From the NCBI GenBank assembly GCA_000496215.1, contig KI543220.1, positions 1-19,702 on the forward strand: a stretch of DNA of 19,702 bases, in the 5' to 3' direction. The stretch's first letter is position 1; the number at the start of each line of letters is the position of its first letter. Source of the DNA: an uncultured archaeon A07HN63 (GTDB lineage: Archaea; Halobacteriota; Halobacteria; Halobacteriales; Haloferacaceae). This document shows, in pieces, positions 1 to 8,283 of the stretch. The notes below the pieces were generated by a model. That model did no database searches. It was not told where the DNA came from and worked only from the letters and a program-made list of their open reading frames with translations. A program made the translations under genes and the position numbers.

Positions 1-629
1 AGGGGCTGGCGCTTCGGTTTGGTCGCGACAGCAATCACGATATCGTGATCGGCTCCCGAGAGCCCGAAAAGGCCCGCGAGGCGGCCGAAAGCTACGAGGC
101 AGAACTCGACGACCGCGGCGTCGACGCGAAGCTCACCGGGTTCGAGAACGAGATGGCGGCCGACCGCGCCGATGTGGTCGTCTTGGCCGTTCCACCGTAC
201 CACGTTGCCGACACCGTCGACAGCGTGGCCGACAGCCTCGGCGAGGACGATATCATCGTCTCGCCGGCGACCGGCATGCAGCGCGACGAGGAGGGGTTCC
301 ACTACCACCGCCCGGAGGCCGGAAGTGTCACCGCTCTCGCCGCCGGGGCAGCCCCCGATGGCGTCCCCGTCGTCGGCGCGTTTCACAACCTCGCGGCCGG
401 CCGGCTCTCCGATCTCGATGCAGACCTCGGGATCGACACACTGGTCATAGGGGAGGACGAGGCCGCCAAGGCGACCGTCAGCGGCCTCGCAGAGGATATC
501 GACGGGCTTCGCGCGCTCGATGCCGGTGGGATCGCCAACGCGCCAGAAATCGAGTCGGTGACGCCGCTGTTGATAAATGTCGGTATGCACAACGACGGGC
601 TGAACGATCTGGGCGTCCGGTTCGAGTAA
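1..629 (+). CDS. npdG: NADPH-dependent F420 reductase, 5'-truncated by the window edge
   Basis: This enzyme moves hydride between reduced coenzyme F420 and NADP+ in the cytosol, linking the F420 and NADPH pools. The frame is open from the first complete codon at position 3. It begins GLALRFGRDSNHDIVIGSRE, which is the segment just after the Rossmann glycine loop in this family, with the IGSR motif that binds the NADP phosphate. The GTG at 45 lies inside this conserved stretch (the Val of DIVIGSR), so it is not the true start; the true start and the first part of the glycine loop lie outside the window. Further family features are VVVLAVPPYH, a VVGAFHNLAAGRL segment and a C-terminal INVGMHN. 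About 208 residues are visible of a family that is usually about 220. It ends two bases from the stop codon of the convergent small gene. Family assignment is confident; no kinetic direction can be read from sequence. Confidence 0.9.
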   Translation, partial: GLALRFGRDSNHDIVIGSREPEKAREAAESYEAELDDRGVDAKLTGFENEMAADRADVVVLAVPPYHVADTVDSVADSLGEDDIIVSPATGMQRDEEGFHYHRPEAGSVTALAAGAAPDGVPVVGAFHNLAAGRLSDLDADLGIDTLVIGEDEAAKATVSGLAEDIDGLRALDAGGIANAPEIESVTPLLINVGMHNDGLNDLGVRFE

Positions 630-630
630 G

Positions 631-861
631 CTACCGCTCGCGGTGGTCGGCGTCCAGCGCCTCGCGCTCGCTATCCGGGAGTTTGATCGCCCGGAGAGAG
701 GTGGCTGCTGCATCCTCGATGCCCGTCGGCTCGCCGGTCGGAGGGTCTCCGCTATCACTCCCAGCGTCGCCCTCAGGGTCGGTGGTGTCGGCTCCAGTGG
801 TAGACTGACTACCAGTATCGCCGCGATTGAGCCATCTGCGAAGTCGGCTGAGCGCACCCAT
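631..861 (-). CDS. Small acidic hypothetical protein (76 aa)
   Basis: I do not recognise a named family. The protein starts with a short basic amphipathic stretch (MGALSRLRRWLNRGD). This is followed by a low-complexity Asp/Gly/Ser/Thr/Pro-rich segment at roughly residues 16-50, and a C-terminal part containing LRAIKLPDSERE. The strongly acidic middle section is typical of haloarchaeal coding sequence, and the frame fills exactly the gap between two confident genes, which argues that it is real. It converges on the F420 reductase gene with almost no space between stop codons. The upstream side is a divergent region shared with the monophosphatase gene. No signal peptide or membrane segment is visible. 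The reverse reading frame over the same stretch is rich in Arg and Ser and looks like a shadow. Confidence 0.55.
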   Translation of the reverse strand: MGALSRLRRWLNRGDTGSQSTTGADTTDPEGDAGSDSGDPPTGEPTGIEDAAATSLRAIKLPDSEREALDADHRER

Positions 862-904
862 GATCCGATTAGCGAATATTCATCGGCAGCGGGCAAAATA
901 GTAC

Positions 905-918
905 GGACTCCCGAGTCC
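905..918. repeat. Perfect 6-bp inverted repeat in a divergent promoter region
   Basis: GGACTC-CC-GAGTCC is a perfect dyad with a two-base centre. It lies between the small acidic gene (start 861, minus strand) and the monophosphatase gene (start about 1003, plus strand), upstream of the TATA-like box of the latter. It is a candidate operator, but a 6-bp arm can occur by chance in GC-rich DNA. Confidence 0.25.
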
Positions 919-971
919 TGATCGGTAGCAACGAGGCGATCAAATCGGAGGTACGGACGTGGAAGCGACGG

Positions 972-977
972 ATATAG
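972..977 (+). promoter_or_regulatory. TATA-like box for the monophosphatase gene
   Basis: The sequence ATATAG is centred about 28 nt before the GTG at 1003. This is the spacing expected for a leaderless haloarchaeal transcript starting at that GTG, and it is the main reason for preferring 1003 over the upstream in-frame GTG at 982. The surroundings are GC-rich, so the AT-rich hexamer stands out. Confidence 0.5.
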
Positions 978-1002
978 GCAGGTGTTACCCAACAATCAAG
1001 TC

Positions 1003-1812
1003 GTGAACACGAACGCCGACGCCGAGGGCCGGCCGGCGGTCGCCGAGCGGGCCGCGACCGCGGGCGCCGAACTCGCTCTCGAATCGTTCCGCACCGGGAT
1101 CGCCACCGAGACCAAATCCGGCAAGACCGACGTGGTCACGCAGGCCGACCGCGACGCCCAGACCGAGGTGATCGACGTGATCGAGGCCGCCTATCCGGGC
1201 GAACCGGTCGTCGGCGAGGAAGACGACGCGCGGAAAACCGTTCCTGAGGAGGGGCCGGCGTGGATCGTCGATCCGATCGACGGCACGAACAACTTCGTCA
1301 ACGGACTCCGCACGTGGGGAACCGCCGTCGCCGCCGTCATCGACGGCGAGCCGGTCGGTGCGGCCGTCGTGTTGCCCGCCCTCGGCGACAGCTACACCGC
1401 CGACCGCGAGGCGGCCTACCTCAATGGTGAACTGATCCACGTGAGCGACCCCACCGATCCGGAGCTGGCGACCGTCTCGCCGCTGATGTGGTGGGCGTTC
1501 GACCGGCGTGATGAGTACGCCGCCGCGACCCGTGAGATCGTCACCCGGTTCGACGATCTGCGACGCCTCGGCTCCGCGCAGGCGACGCTCGCACTGGTTG
1601 CGGCCGGCTCGCTTGATGGCGGTCTGACCAACCTCCAGGCTCCGCCATGGGACAGCGTCGCCGGCGTCCATCTCGTCCGGCAGGCTGGCGGGGAAGTCAC
1701 CGACCGCAACGGCGACCGCTGGCGACACGATTCCACGGGCATCGTCGTCTCGAACGGTGAGCTCCACGACTCGTTGCTGGCGGCGACCCGCGGGATCGAC
1801 GACGCGACGTAG
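1003..1812 (+). CDS. Inositol monophosphatase family protein
   Basis: This is a cytosolic Mg2+-dependent phosphatase of the inositol monophosphatase / fructose-1,6-bisphosphatase superfamily, about 269 residues and full length. Metal- and substrate-binding motifs are all present: GEEDD at residues 71-75, DPIDGTNNF at about 90-98 (motif 1, two metal-binding aspartates) and WDSVAG at 216-221 followed by LVRQAGG (motif 2). The superfamily acts on inositol phosphates, fructose-1,6-bisphosphate, PAP or related sugar phosphates, and sequence alone does not settle which. In archaea many such proteins are dual IMPase/FBPase enzymes. I chose GTG 1003 because homology-like sequence begins shortly after it and a TATA-like box lies 28 nt upstream; GTG 982 would add seven residues. 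The gene stands alone, divergent from the small acidic gene and followed by the DUF63 gene after 108 bp. Confidence 0.88.
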   Translation: MNTNADAEGRPAVAERAATAGAELALESFRTGIATETKSGKTDVVTQADRDAQTEVIDVIEAAYPGEPVVGEEDDARKTVPEEGPAWIVDPIDGTNNFVNGLRTWGTAVAAVIDGEPVGAAVVLPALGDSYTADREAAYLNGELIHVSDPTDPELATVSPLMWWAFDRRDEYAAATREIVTRFDDLRRLGSAQATLALVAAGSLDGGLTNLQAPPWDSVAGVHLVRQAGGEVTDRNGDRWRHDSTGIVVSNGELHDSLLAATRGIDDAT

Positions 1813-1908
1813 CGGGCCACCGTTTGCATCGATATCGCCAACCACGCCGGCTGGTCGGACGTAGCACACACCCACAGGAGACCGGAACCCTCAATTGAGC
1901 CACGAATC

Positions 1909-1914
1909 GAGGTG
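1909..1914 (+). promoter_or_regulatory. Ribosome binding site deciding the DUF63 start
   Basis: GAGGTG matches the anti-Shine-Dalgarno end of archaeal 16S rRNA and sits 6 nt before the ATG at 1921. It overlaps the alternative GTG at 1912, which supports ATG 1921 as the real start. It also suggests a leadered message, unlike the leaderless arrangement inferred for several neighbours. Confidence 0.5.
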
Positions 1915-1920
1915 GGATAT

Positions 1921-3071
1921 ATGGCTGCCGTCACAGACCGGGTCGATGCCGAACCTGAACGGCTCTGGCTGGCGACGTTCGGTGTCCTGACAGCCGCACT
2001 CGTCGGTGGCTCGCTGCTGTTCCGCGAGCGGGTGTGGGACCGGTTTCTCTGGCAGTACTTCTGGGGCCCGGTCGCCGCCGACGGCAACGGTGCGGTCTGT
2101 GCGGTCAACGGCGCCTCCGGCGTCGAGTATCTCGCCTCGACGGCCGCCTGTACGACCAGCGAGGCCGCCGGCGAGATCGTCGCCTACCCCGGCTACACGC
2201 TGGTCTCCGAGGTTGGATACATTCTCATCCTGTTGTTCGCGCTCGTCGGCGTCTACCTCATGCTCAACCGGCTGGAGATCGGCGACAGCCGCGAACTCTT
2301 CTACGCGCTGGTGCCATTCATCCTGTTCGGCGGCGCGCTCCGGACGGTCGAGGACGCCGGCATCGCCGCGCTGGATGCTGGCGTCGAGCCACTGATATCG
2401 TTCCCGTTGAGTGCGGCCATCATCAGCCCGTTCATCTACGGGACGATGTTCTGCTCACGCTCGCAGCCATCGGCGTCGGGATCGGCCTCGCCAACCGCGG
2501 CCTCGTCGAGCGATACGAGCACGCCGTCTTCGCCATCGGGTTGACGCTGCTGACGCTCTCGGTCGGCTACCTCACGTACATCGGCCTGACGACGAGCTAC
2601 GCGACAGTGAATCTGCAGGTGCTCGCGGCCGTGCTCGGCGGCGCGACCATTACCGCCGGCCTGACGTGGGCCCTGATCAACGGCGTCGAGCCGAGTATCA
2701 ACGCCGGCACCGGCCTGATGGGACTCGTCGTCATCTGGGGCCACGCCGTCGACGGTGTTGCAAACGTGATCGGCCTCGACTGGATGCCAGCCCTCGGTGC
2801 CGGGCGGAACCTCGTCCCGAAACACCCGGTCAACGCGGCGGTCGTCGATATCACAGGGTCGGTGCTGCCCTCCTCGGTACTGGCGGTGACCGGCGACACG
2901 TGGCCGTTTCTGGTGCTCAAACTCGCCGCGGCAACGTTCGTGGTCTGGGTGTTCGAGCCGGAGCTCTTCGATGAGACGCCGCGGTACTCGATCCTGCTGC
3001 TGATCGCCGTGCTGGCTGTCGGTCTCGGACCCGGCACCCGGGACATGTTGCGGGCGACGTTCGGGGTATAA
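1921..3071 (+). pseudogene. DUF63 family multi-pass membrane protein, broken by a 1-base deletion
   Basis: The first part (from ATG 1921) encodes several hydrophobic helices, including GYILILLFALVGVYLMLNR, then FGGALRTVEDAG, and ends in SPFIYGTMF. The matching second half continues one frame back with LLTLAAIGVGIGLANRG, further helices, GHAVDGVANVIGLDWM, KHPVNAAVVDITGSVLP and a C-terminal helix, stopping at 3069-3071. The sense frame moves at about 2449-2453, where ATGTTCTGCTCACG appears to lack one C (ATG TTC CTG CTC would restore Met-Phe-Leu-Leu). Restored, the product would be about 383 residues with many membrane segments, as expected for archaeal DUF63 proteins of unknown function. Both halves keep a conserved-looking sequence with no other damage, so a sequencing or assembly indel or a very recent mutation is more likely than old decay. 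As written, the protein would be truncated with a nonsense tail ending at 2544. Confidence 0.82.
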
Positions 3072-3108
3072 TCGGGGCCTGCACCCTGTCGTCGTTTGCG
3101 TATTATGC

Positions 3109-3124
3109 GGCAACCTGAGTTGCC
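3109..3124. repeat. Hairpin GGCAAC-CTGA-GTTGCC after the DUF63 gene
   Basis: There is a perfect 6-bp stem with a 4-base loop, 37 nt after the DUF63 stop. Archaeal termination mainly depends on T-tracts, and none follows here (the next run is CAAAAATA), so calling it a terminator would be a guess. It could also be an operator in the 202-bp region ahead of the kinase gene. Confidence 0.3.
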
Positions 3125-3242
3125 CACGCCCTCAAAAATACCCGGAAGAAATTGAACGGTCTGGTTACCCGTATTCGGCTGCATCAGACCACAATACCGG
3201 CGTATCGAGATAACAGACTGGCGGCCTGCACGGCAAACCAGC

Positions 3243-3250
3243 TTATAAAA
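3243..3250 (+). promoter_or_regulatory. TATA box for the 7TM-PAS histidine kinase
   Basis: TTATAAAA is the best TATA-box match in the window. It is centred about 28 nt before the ATG at 3274, with no Shine-Dalgarno sequence between them. That geometry predicts a leaderless transcript beginning at or next to the start codon. Confidence 0.72.
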
Positions 3251-3273
3251 CGCTGTAGCACGTATACAATACT

Positions 3274-5363
3274 ATGAGTTCCGGGCAGCTATGGGCAACC
3301 CCAACCGAAGTAGGGTATATTGGCGTCTTCTTTATCAGTTCGATTATCTGTCTGCTCGCGCTGTTTCGAGCACGGGCAATCGACAACGACGAGATTCGGA
3401 TCGGGCTGGTCGGTTTGCTGGCGATGACCGGTATCTGGGCGCTGCTCAAGACGGTGTATTTCCTGGTTTCGGGCACGATTGCCGAGACGATCTATCTGCT
3501 TGGGCTCATTTCCGGGTTCGGGACCGTGTGGGCGTGGCTGTACTTCTGTTCGGCGTACACCGGCCGTGAGTATCACAAAAACAGGACACTCCGGCGACTC
3601 GGGCTCGGTGTCTTTCTGACAGTGGTCGTGGTCAAGGTGACGAACCCACTCCACGAGTTGTACTTTACGACAGCACAGGTGAGCCAGCCGTTTTCATATC
3701 TCGCCATCGAGCACGGCCCGTTCCACTGGACTGCGACAGCGCTCTCGTATACGCTCGCAGCTGTCGGGCTGTTCATGCTGTTCGAGTTTTACGCACAGTC
3801 CGGCTACAGGACGCGCCCGCTGGCTGGGTTGACCGTGTTGCTCGGGCTGCCGGTGTCGCTCGATATCGTGGCCATCGCCACGCCGGAGATAATCAATTTC
3901 ATCTACGCGCCGCTGGGGGTGGCGGCGTTCGCTGTCGGGTCGCTGTTCGTGTTCGAACAGCAGTTCGCCGCGGTCGGGACGACGGATCTAAACGACGCGG
4001 CAACGGTTTTTATCGACGACGAGGGTCGGATACGCGATTATACGGCCGAGGCTGCGGCCGCGTTGCCGGCACTTGCGGACGCCACCGGCGACCAGCTTGC
4101 GGACACGCTGCCGGCCGTGAGTGACGTTCTCGACGATGACGACCAGCAGGTCGTCGAGTACGAGGATGACGACGAATCGCGCTATTTCGTCGTCTCGACG
4201 CGAACCACGAGTACACGGGACGCGTCAGTGCAGGTGATAACGCTCTCGGACGTGACAGAACTGGAGACCCAGCGCCGGCAGTTGCTGCGTCGAGAGCAGG
4301 AACTTGCCCAGCGCAACGAACTGCATCGGGCCGTGATCGCCGCGAGTTTTGCGTTTATTTCCCGGATCGACGAGCAACGACAGTTTACCTTCGTCTCACA
4401 GTCGGTTCAGGACGCGCTGGGCTACTCCCCGGACGAACTCACCGGGGAGTCGATCATGCGGCTCATCCCGAACGAGCAGGCTGCGTCGGAAGCCCGCGAG
4501 AACCTCAGTGCGGTCTTCGATGGGGACCCACTGGAGATCCAAGAGTTCCCTGTGGAAACCAAGCGTGGCCGCGTCGTCTACACCGACATTCGAGCGGTGC
4601 CGATATACGAGCCAGGCGTTCCACCGGAGGAACGGACCGAGGAGGATATCGTCGGCGCACAGATCATGTCTCGGGACACGACTGACAGACGCCAGCGCGA
4701 GGGGCTGATCAGCGTGATGAACCGCGTGCTCCGCCACAACGTGCGCAACAAACTGACCGTCATCAAGGGATACAGCAGCGATCTCGAGGCCAGACTCGAC
4801 GGCGAAGACGAATCGAAAGCGACGAAGGTTGTTGACAGTGCCGAACGGCTGCTCGATCTCACCGAGAGTGCGCGCGAAATCGAGAAAAACAGGGAGATGT
4901 CCCCCGAGTTGGAGGACATCGATATCGTCCCGATCCTCGACCGACTCGTCGACGAGGTCACCGACAAGTTCCCGGCCGCCTCGGTGACAGTCGATATCCC
5001 GGAGACGGCGACGGTCAGGAGTCTCCCACGCATCGAAACCGGGCTCTGGGAACTCCTCGAAAACGCCGCGGTTCACGGCGGTGACCCAGCCGAGATCGAA
5101 ATCACGGTGACAGAGACCGCCAGCAGATCGCTGTTACGATTCGAGACTACGGTCCCGGGATTCCCGAACAGGAACGACAGGTGCTGGCAACCGGCACAGA
5201 GGAACCGCTCGTCCACGGCCAGGGGTTAGGGCTGTTCCTCACGTACTGGCTCGTGGGGAATCTCGAGGGCGACATCAGCGTGGAAAAACGGACCAAGGGG
5301 ACCGCGGTGACGATCCAGCTACCGGCAGCAACGGATCAGCAACGCGAACAGCAGCGAGCGTAA
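3274..5363 (+). pseudogene. Sensor histidine kinase (7TM + PAS + HisKA + HATPase), frameshifted near its 3' end
   Basis: This is a membrane sensor kinase that would autophosphorylate a histidine and pass phosphate to a response regulator. Residues 1-230 form about seven membrane helices of the haloarchaeal 7TM kinase N-terminal type. A degenerate PAS-like domain (about 240-330), a coiled linker (ETQRRQLLRREQELAQRNEL) and a clear PAS domain (about 352-470, with VQDALGYSPDELTG) follow. The H-box is VLRHNVRNKLTVIKGY, with H488 as phosphoacceptor. The N-box is LWELLENAAVHGG (N597). The frame then breaks at about 5140-5146: the G1 box DYGPGIP and G2 box GQGLGLFL are encoded one frame back and run to the stop at 5363. 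One inserted base restores a protein of about 696 residues. Unrepaired, translation ends at 5229 in nonsense and lacks the ATP-lid glycine boxes, so the kinase would be dead. The conserved tail suggests an indel error or a very recent mutation. No response regulator is adjacent. Confidence 0.85.
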
Positions 5364-5429
5364 CCGAGAGCCCATCGTAATCGATCCAGTCGGCTGACCC
5401 AGTCGATTGGTCGGTCGGACAACGGTTAT

Positions 5430-6188
5430 TTACTCGATAGCGTCGCGGAGCTGTTGTTCGTAGTCGGCGAAGGCGTCGTCTGTTCGCGAGCGCGGTCGGT
5501 CGAGATCGATATCGACCACCTCGTGAACCGAGCCGGGCGACCCCGTGAGGACGACAACCCGATCGGCGAGCGTGACGGCCTCGTCGACGTCGTGGGTCAC
5601 AAACAGGACGGTCTTGCTCGTCTCCGCCCAGATATCGAGCAGTTCCTCGTGGAGCCGCCCTTTGGTCTGTGCGTCGACACTCCCGAAGGGTTCGTCCATC
5701 AGCAGGATCTCGGGATCGACCGCCAGCGCGCGGGCGATGCCGACCCGCTGTTTCATCCCGCCGGAGAGCTCCTTGGGATAGCTGTCCTCGAAGCCGTCGA
5801 GGCCAACGAGGTCGATCATCTCGTGGGCCCGCTCCAGCCGGGCCTGTTTGTCGAGGGCACGCTGTTCGAGGCCGAAGGTGACGTTCTTCAGGACGGTCCG
5901 CCACGGGAACAGGCCATACTCCTGAAACACCATCCCGCGGTCGGTGCCGGGGCCCTCGGTGGGTTCACCGTCGAGCCAGATGGTGCCCTCGGTCGCGGCT
6001 TCGAGACCGGCGATAATCCGGAACAGCGTCGTCTTCCCCGCGCCGGAGGCACCGATGATACAGACGAACTCACCCTCGGTGACGGCGAAATTCACGTCGC
6101 GCAGGGCCTCGACCACCCCGGATTCGGAGCGAAACCGCTTGTCGATCCCGTCGACAACGATCTTCCCGTCGGTCGGTTGCTGGCTCAT
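5430..6188 (-). CDS. NitT/TauT-type ABC transporter ATP-binding protein
   Basis: This is the cytoplasmic ATPase that powers an importer of the nitrate/sulfonate/taurine (SsuB/TauB-like) class; 252 residues, full length. Motifs in order: Walker A GASGAGKT (46-53), Q-loop VFQEYGLFPW (Q89), signature LSGGMKQRVGIARAL (from 141), Walker B ILLMDEPFG (D165, E166), D-loop SVD and switch histidine in FVTHD (H199). I chose the ATG at 6188 because it forms an ATGA overlap with the permease stop codon (6187-6185), typical of translational coupling; an in-frame ATG at 6197 would add three residues. The open frame continues upstream to 6617, but that part overlaps the permease and is a shadow. It is the last gene of the substrate-binding protein, permease, ATPase operon, and converges on the 7TM kinase gene. 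The substrate cannot be told from the ATPase. Confidence 0.93.
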   Translation of the reverse strand: MSQQPTDGKIVVDGIDKRFRSESGVVEALRDVNFAVTEGEFVCIIGASGAGKTTLFRIIAGLEAATEGTIWLDGEPTEGPGTDRGMVFQEYGLFPWRTVLKNVTFGLEQRALDKQARLERAHEMIDLVGLDGFEDSYPKELSGGMKQRVGIARALAVDPEILLMDEPFGSVDAQTKGRLHEELLDIWAETSKTVLFVTHDVDEAVTLADRVVVLTGSPGSVHEVVDIDLDRPRSRTDDAFADYEQQLRDAIE

Positions 6189-7039
6189 TCGCGCCATACC
6201 AGCACCCTCGATTCGACCCGCTGGAAGATGCCATCGCTGATGAGAAAGACGATACTGATGACGAACATGTAGGCGACGCTCACGTCGAGTGCGAGGTTCT
6301 GGGCGGCGTTGATGATCTGGAAGCCGACACCGGGCGCGCCGAACAGTTCGGCGGCGACGACGATCATCCACGACTGCCCGATGCTGGTTCGAATCCCGGT
6401 CATGATCTCCGGGCTCGCCTTCGGGACGATGACCTTCCGAATCATCGTGAGGTCGCTCTCGACGCCGAGCGAGGCCGCGACCTCCTTCGTGCTCTCTGGA
6501 ACGCTCTTGACGCCGGCGTAGGCGTTGTAGAAGTTGATCCAGAACGCCCCGATCCCGACGATGAACGCAGCACCCTGGTGGTTGACGCCGAGCCAGACGA
6601 TGGCAAAGGCGATCCACGCCAGCGGCGGGATCGGCCGTAACACGCGCTGGACGGGCGTGATAGCGTCGTCGAGCAACTGACTCCAGCCGAGGGCGATGCC
6701 GAAGGCGATGCCAGCAGCCCCGCCGACAAACAGCCCCGGAATGTAGTGATAGAGGCTGTTGATCAGCCCGACGATCATCCGGGTGAGCGTGACCTCGGTG
6801 CCGAGCAGCGGCAGGATGAACGTGGTCGGCGCGGTCAACTCAACGACGAACGCCTGAGCGACCTCAAGCGGCGTCGGCAACAGATACGTCGGCACCGGCG
6901 TCGCCGACACCTGCCAAATGACCAGAAAGACGGCGGTGCCGATCGTTCCCCGCAGGAGCCGCTGTCGTCGTCCGGACTCCAGTAGTTCCTCGTCGGCGAA
7001 CAGCCCGCTTTCGGACTCGGTTGTGGTATCGATGCTCAT
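6185..7039 (-). CDS. NitT/TauT-type ABC transporter permease
   Basis: This is the integral membrane subunit of the importer; 284 residues. A short acidic cytoplasmic N-terminus (to about residue 25) is followed by a first helix (GTIGTAVFLVIWQVSATPVP) and a canonical BPD_transp_1 core. The core includes the helix LFVGGAAGIAFGIALGWSQL and the EAA loop that docks on the ATPase at about 186-212 (EVAASLGVESDLTMIRKVIV then P). The pattern VLRPIPPLAWIAFAIVWLG is characteristic of the SsuC/TauC/NrtB group. Its start lies four bases after the stop of the substrate-binding protein gene, and its stop overlaps the start of the ATPase gene, so the three are almost surely co-transcribed. Transport of a small organic or inorganic anion or a cofactor precursor is plausible from the family, but the substrate is unknown. 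Confidence 0.92.
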   Translation of the reverse strand: MSIDTTTESESGLFADEELLESGRRQRLLRGTIGTAVFLVIWQVSATPVPTYLLPTPLEVAQAFVVELTAPTTFILPLLGTEVTLTRMIVGLINSLYHYIPGLFVGGAAGIAFGIALGWSQLLDDAITPVQRVLRPIPPLAWIAFAIVWLGVNHQGAAFIVGIGAFWINFYNAYAGVKSVPESTKEVAASLGVESDLTMIRKVIVPKASPEIMTGIRTSIGQSWMIVVAAELFGAPGVGFQIINAAQNLALDVSVAYMFVISIVFLISDGIFQRVESRVLVWRE

Positions 7040-7043
7040 TCGA

Positions 7044-8084
7044 TCAGGCGACGTTGTCGTAGTGGCTGAACTCGAAGAGCTGGTCGTTGCTCAGTATCTG
7101 GCCGGTCTTACCCGTTCGTTTCGCCCACTCCGCAAAGGTTGGTGTGCCGTCCTCGATCCGGTGTGGGTCGGAGACGAAGTTAGCGGCCCGCGAATCCAGT
7201 GCGTCACGGGCCGCGTCGACGGGCAGTGATGCGGGCCCGATAACGTTGCTCGTCGCCTGTGCGGCCGCATCGGGGTTGGTCTCGACGAACTCCGTTGCGC
7301 GGATATGCTGTTCGACGAACGCCTCGGCGATCTCCGGTGCACCGTCGTAGACGCGTTCGTGCATGAGTGCAACCGCCCCGGGCTGGCCGCCGGGGAAGAA
7401 CTCCCCGCTCCAGGCGAGATCGCTGTAGCCGGCATCTCGGCGTTTGGCGATCGTCGGCACCGGTTCGATCATGCTGGTGCCGTCAATCCCTCCCGAGAGC
7501 AGTGCCTGTCGAACCGGGCCAGCCCCACCCAGCGAGGTGACGGTCACGTCGCTGCCGGGCTCCAGTCCCAGCTCCTCGATCAGCCAGTAGCGCAGGGTGA
7601 TATCGGGCACTGATCCCGGCGGGAAGGTGCCGAACTCGAAGCGTTCGCCGTTTTCCTCCTCGTAGGCTGCGAACGCGTCGGCGCCGGACTCCTCGTACGT
7701 CGCGGCGAACTCGTTGGTCCCCATGATCAACATCGGATCGACGATGTTCGCGTTCGTGATCTTTGCCGGGATCCCCTTGTCGACGACGATCATCGCCGGG
7801 ATGATGCCGAACATCATCACGTCGAAATCGCCGGTCGCCGAGGCCTGCACGATGCTCGGGCCGTCCGAGAAGATCGTCGTCTCGACCTCGACCGGCAGTT
7901 CCTCGAAGTAGCCCTCCTCCAGCATGATGTGTGACTGGATGTCGGGATAGATCGGCATATGTGCCACTCGAAGCGTGTCGATGCCACCGCCCCCGCCGCT
8001 ACACCCGGCGAGGCCAGCCGCGCCAGCGGTTGCCAGCCCGCTGAGATACGCCCGCCGAGAGACTGGTGCCTGTGTCCCTGTCAT
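7044..8084 (-). CDS. ABC transporter substrate-binding lipoprotein (NMT1/SsuA-like, Tat-exported)
   Basis: This is the extracytoplasmic solute receptor of the importer; 346 residues. The N-terminus has a twin-arginine signal (SRRAYLSGLA, R10-R11), an alanine/glycine-rich core and a lipobox LAGC with C28 as the predicted lipid-anchored residue. A glycine linker and the start of the mature domain (IDTLRVAHMPIYPDIQSH) follow. The layout matches the NMT1/SsuA/TauA/NrtA fold: SIVQASATGDFDVMMFGIIPAM, then LGGAGPVRQALLSGGIDG and MIEPVPTIAKR. Tat export of folded lipoproteins is usual in haloarchaea. It is the first gene of the operon. Known substrates of this class include sulfonates, taurine, nitrate, bicarbonate and thiamine-precursor pyrimidines, and nothing visible selects among them. 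A TTAAA box about 29 nt before the ATG may be its promoter. Confidence 0.9.
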   Translation of the reverse strand: MTGTQAPVSRRAYLSGLATAGAAGLAGCSGGGGGIDTLRVAHMPIYPDIQSHIMLEEGYFEELPVEVETTIFSDGPSIVQASATGDFDVMMFGIIPAMIVVDKGIPAKITNANIVDPMLIMGTNEFAATYEESGADAFAAYEEENGERFEFGTFPPGSVPDITLRYWLIEELGLEPGSDVTVTSLGGAGPVRQALLSGGIDGTSMIEPVPTIAKRRDAGYSDLAWSGEFFPGGQPGAVALMHERVYDGAPEIAEAFVEQHIRATEFVETNPDAAAQATSNVIGPASLPVDAARDALDSRAANFVSDPHRIEDGTPTFAEWAKRTGKTGQILSNDQLFEFSHYDNVA

Positions 8085-8109
8085 CTACCTCGTATCGGCT
8101 TCGCACACC

Positions 8110-8117
8110 GTTTAACC
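8110..8117 (-). promoter_or_regulatory. Possible TATA-like box for the ABC importer operon
   Basis: On the minus strand the sequence reads GGTTAAAC, centred about 29 nt before the ATG at 8084. Position and AT content fit a leaderless promoter, but the match to the haloarchaeal consensus is modest. The remaining bases between this and the upstream kinase gene (to 8283) show no coding frame or clear repeat. Confidence 0.35.
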
Positions 8118-8283
8118 GTCGGATAGGTCGTATTCCTGCCGATACTCCTGACTCACTGCTGCCGATATCTCCGACCGACCGAGGCGGTGATTTTGCATAG
8201 AACGGACACGTTCACTCAACTGGCTCCGCTTCGTGGATGGCTCGGCTGTCAGATATATCGGCAATTCTGTCCGACACGCTCTG

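Noticed and set aside
985..1875. A 296-codon minus-strand frame opposite the monophosphatase gene
   Set aside because: It is a mirror of the IMPase codons with a repetitive Gly/Val/Asp-rich composition and no motif.
3077..3234. Direct repeat GCCTGCAC at about 3078 and 3226
   Set aside because: Eight bases in GC-rich DNA with no flanking structure; no sign of an insertion or attachment site between the copies.
2449..5146. Programmed ribosomal frameshifting in the DUF63 and kinase genes
   Set aside because: Neither shift site has a slippery heptamer or an obvious downstream structure, and these families are not known to use frameshifting. An indel is simpler.
6189..6617. N-terminal extension of the ABC ATPase frame
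   Set aside because: It overlaps the permease gene in another frame. Arg-rich sequence with no similarity to ATPases, and the ATGA overlap marks the true start at 6188.
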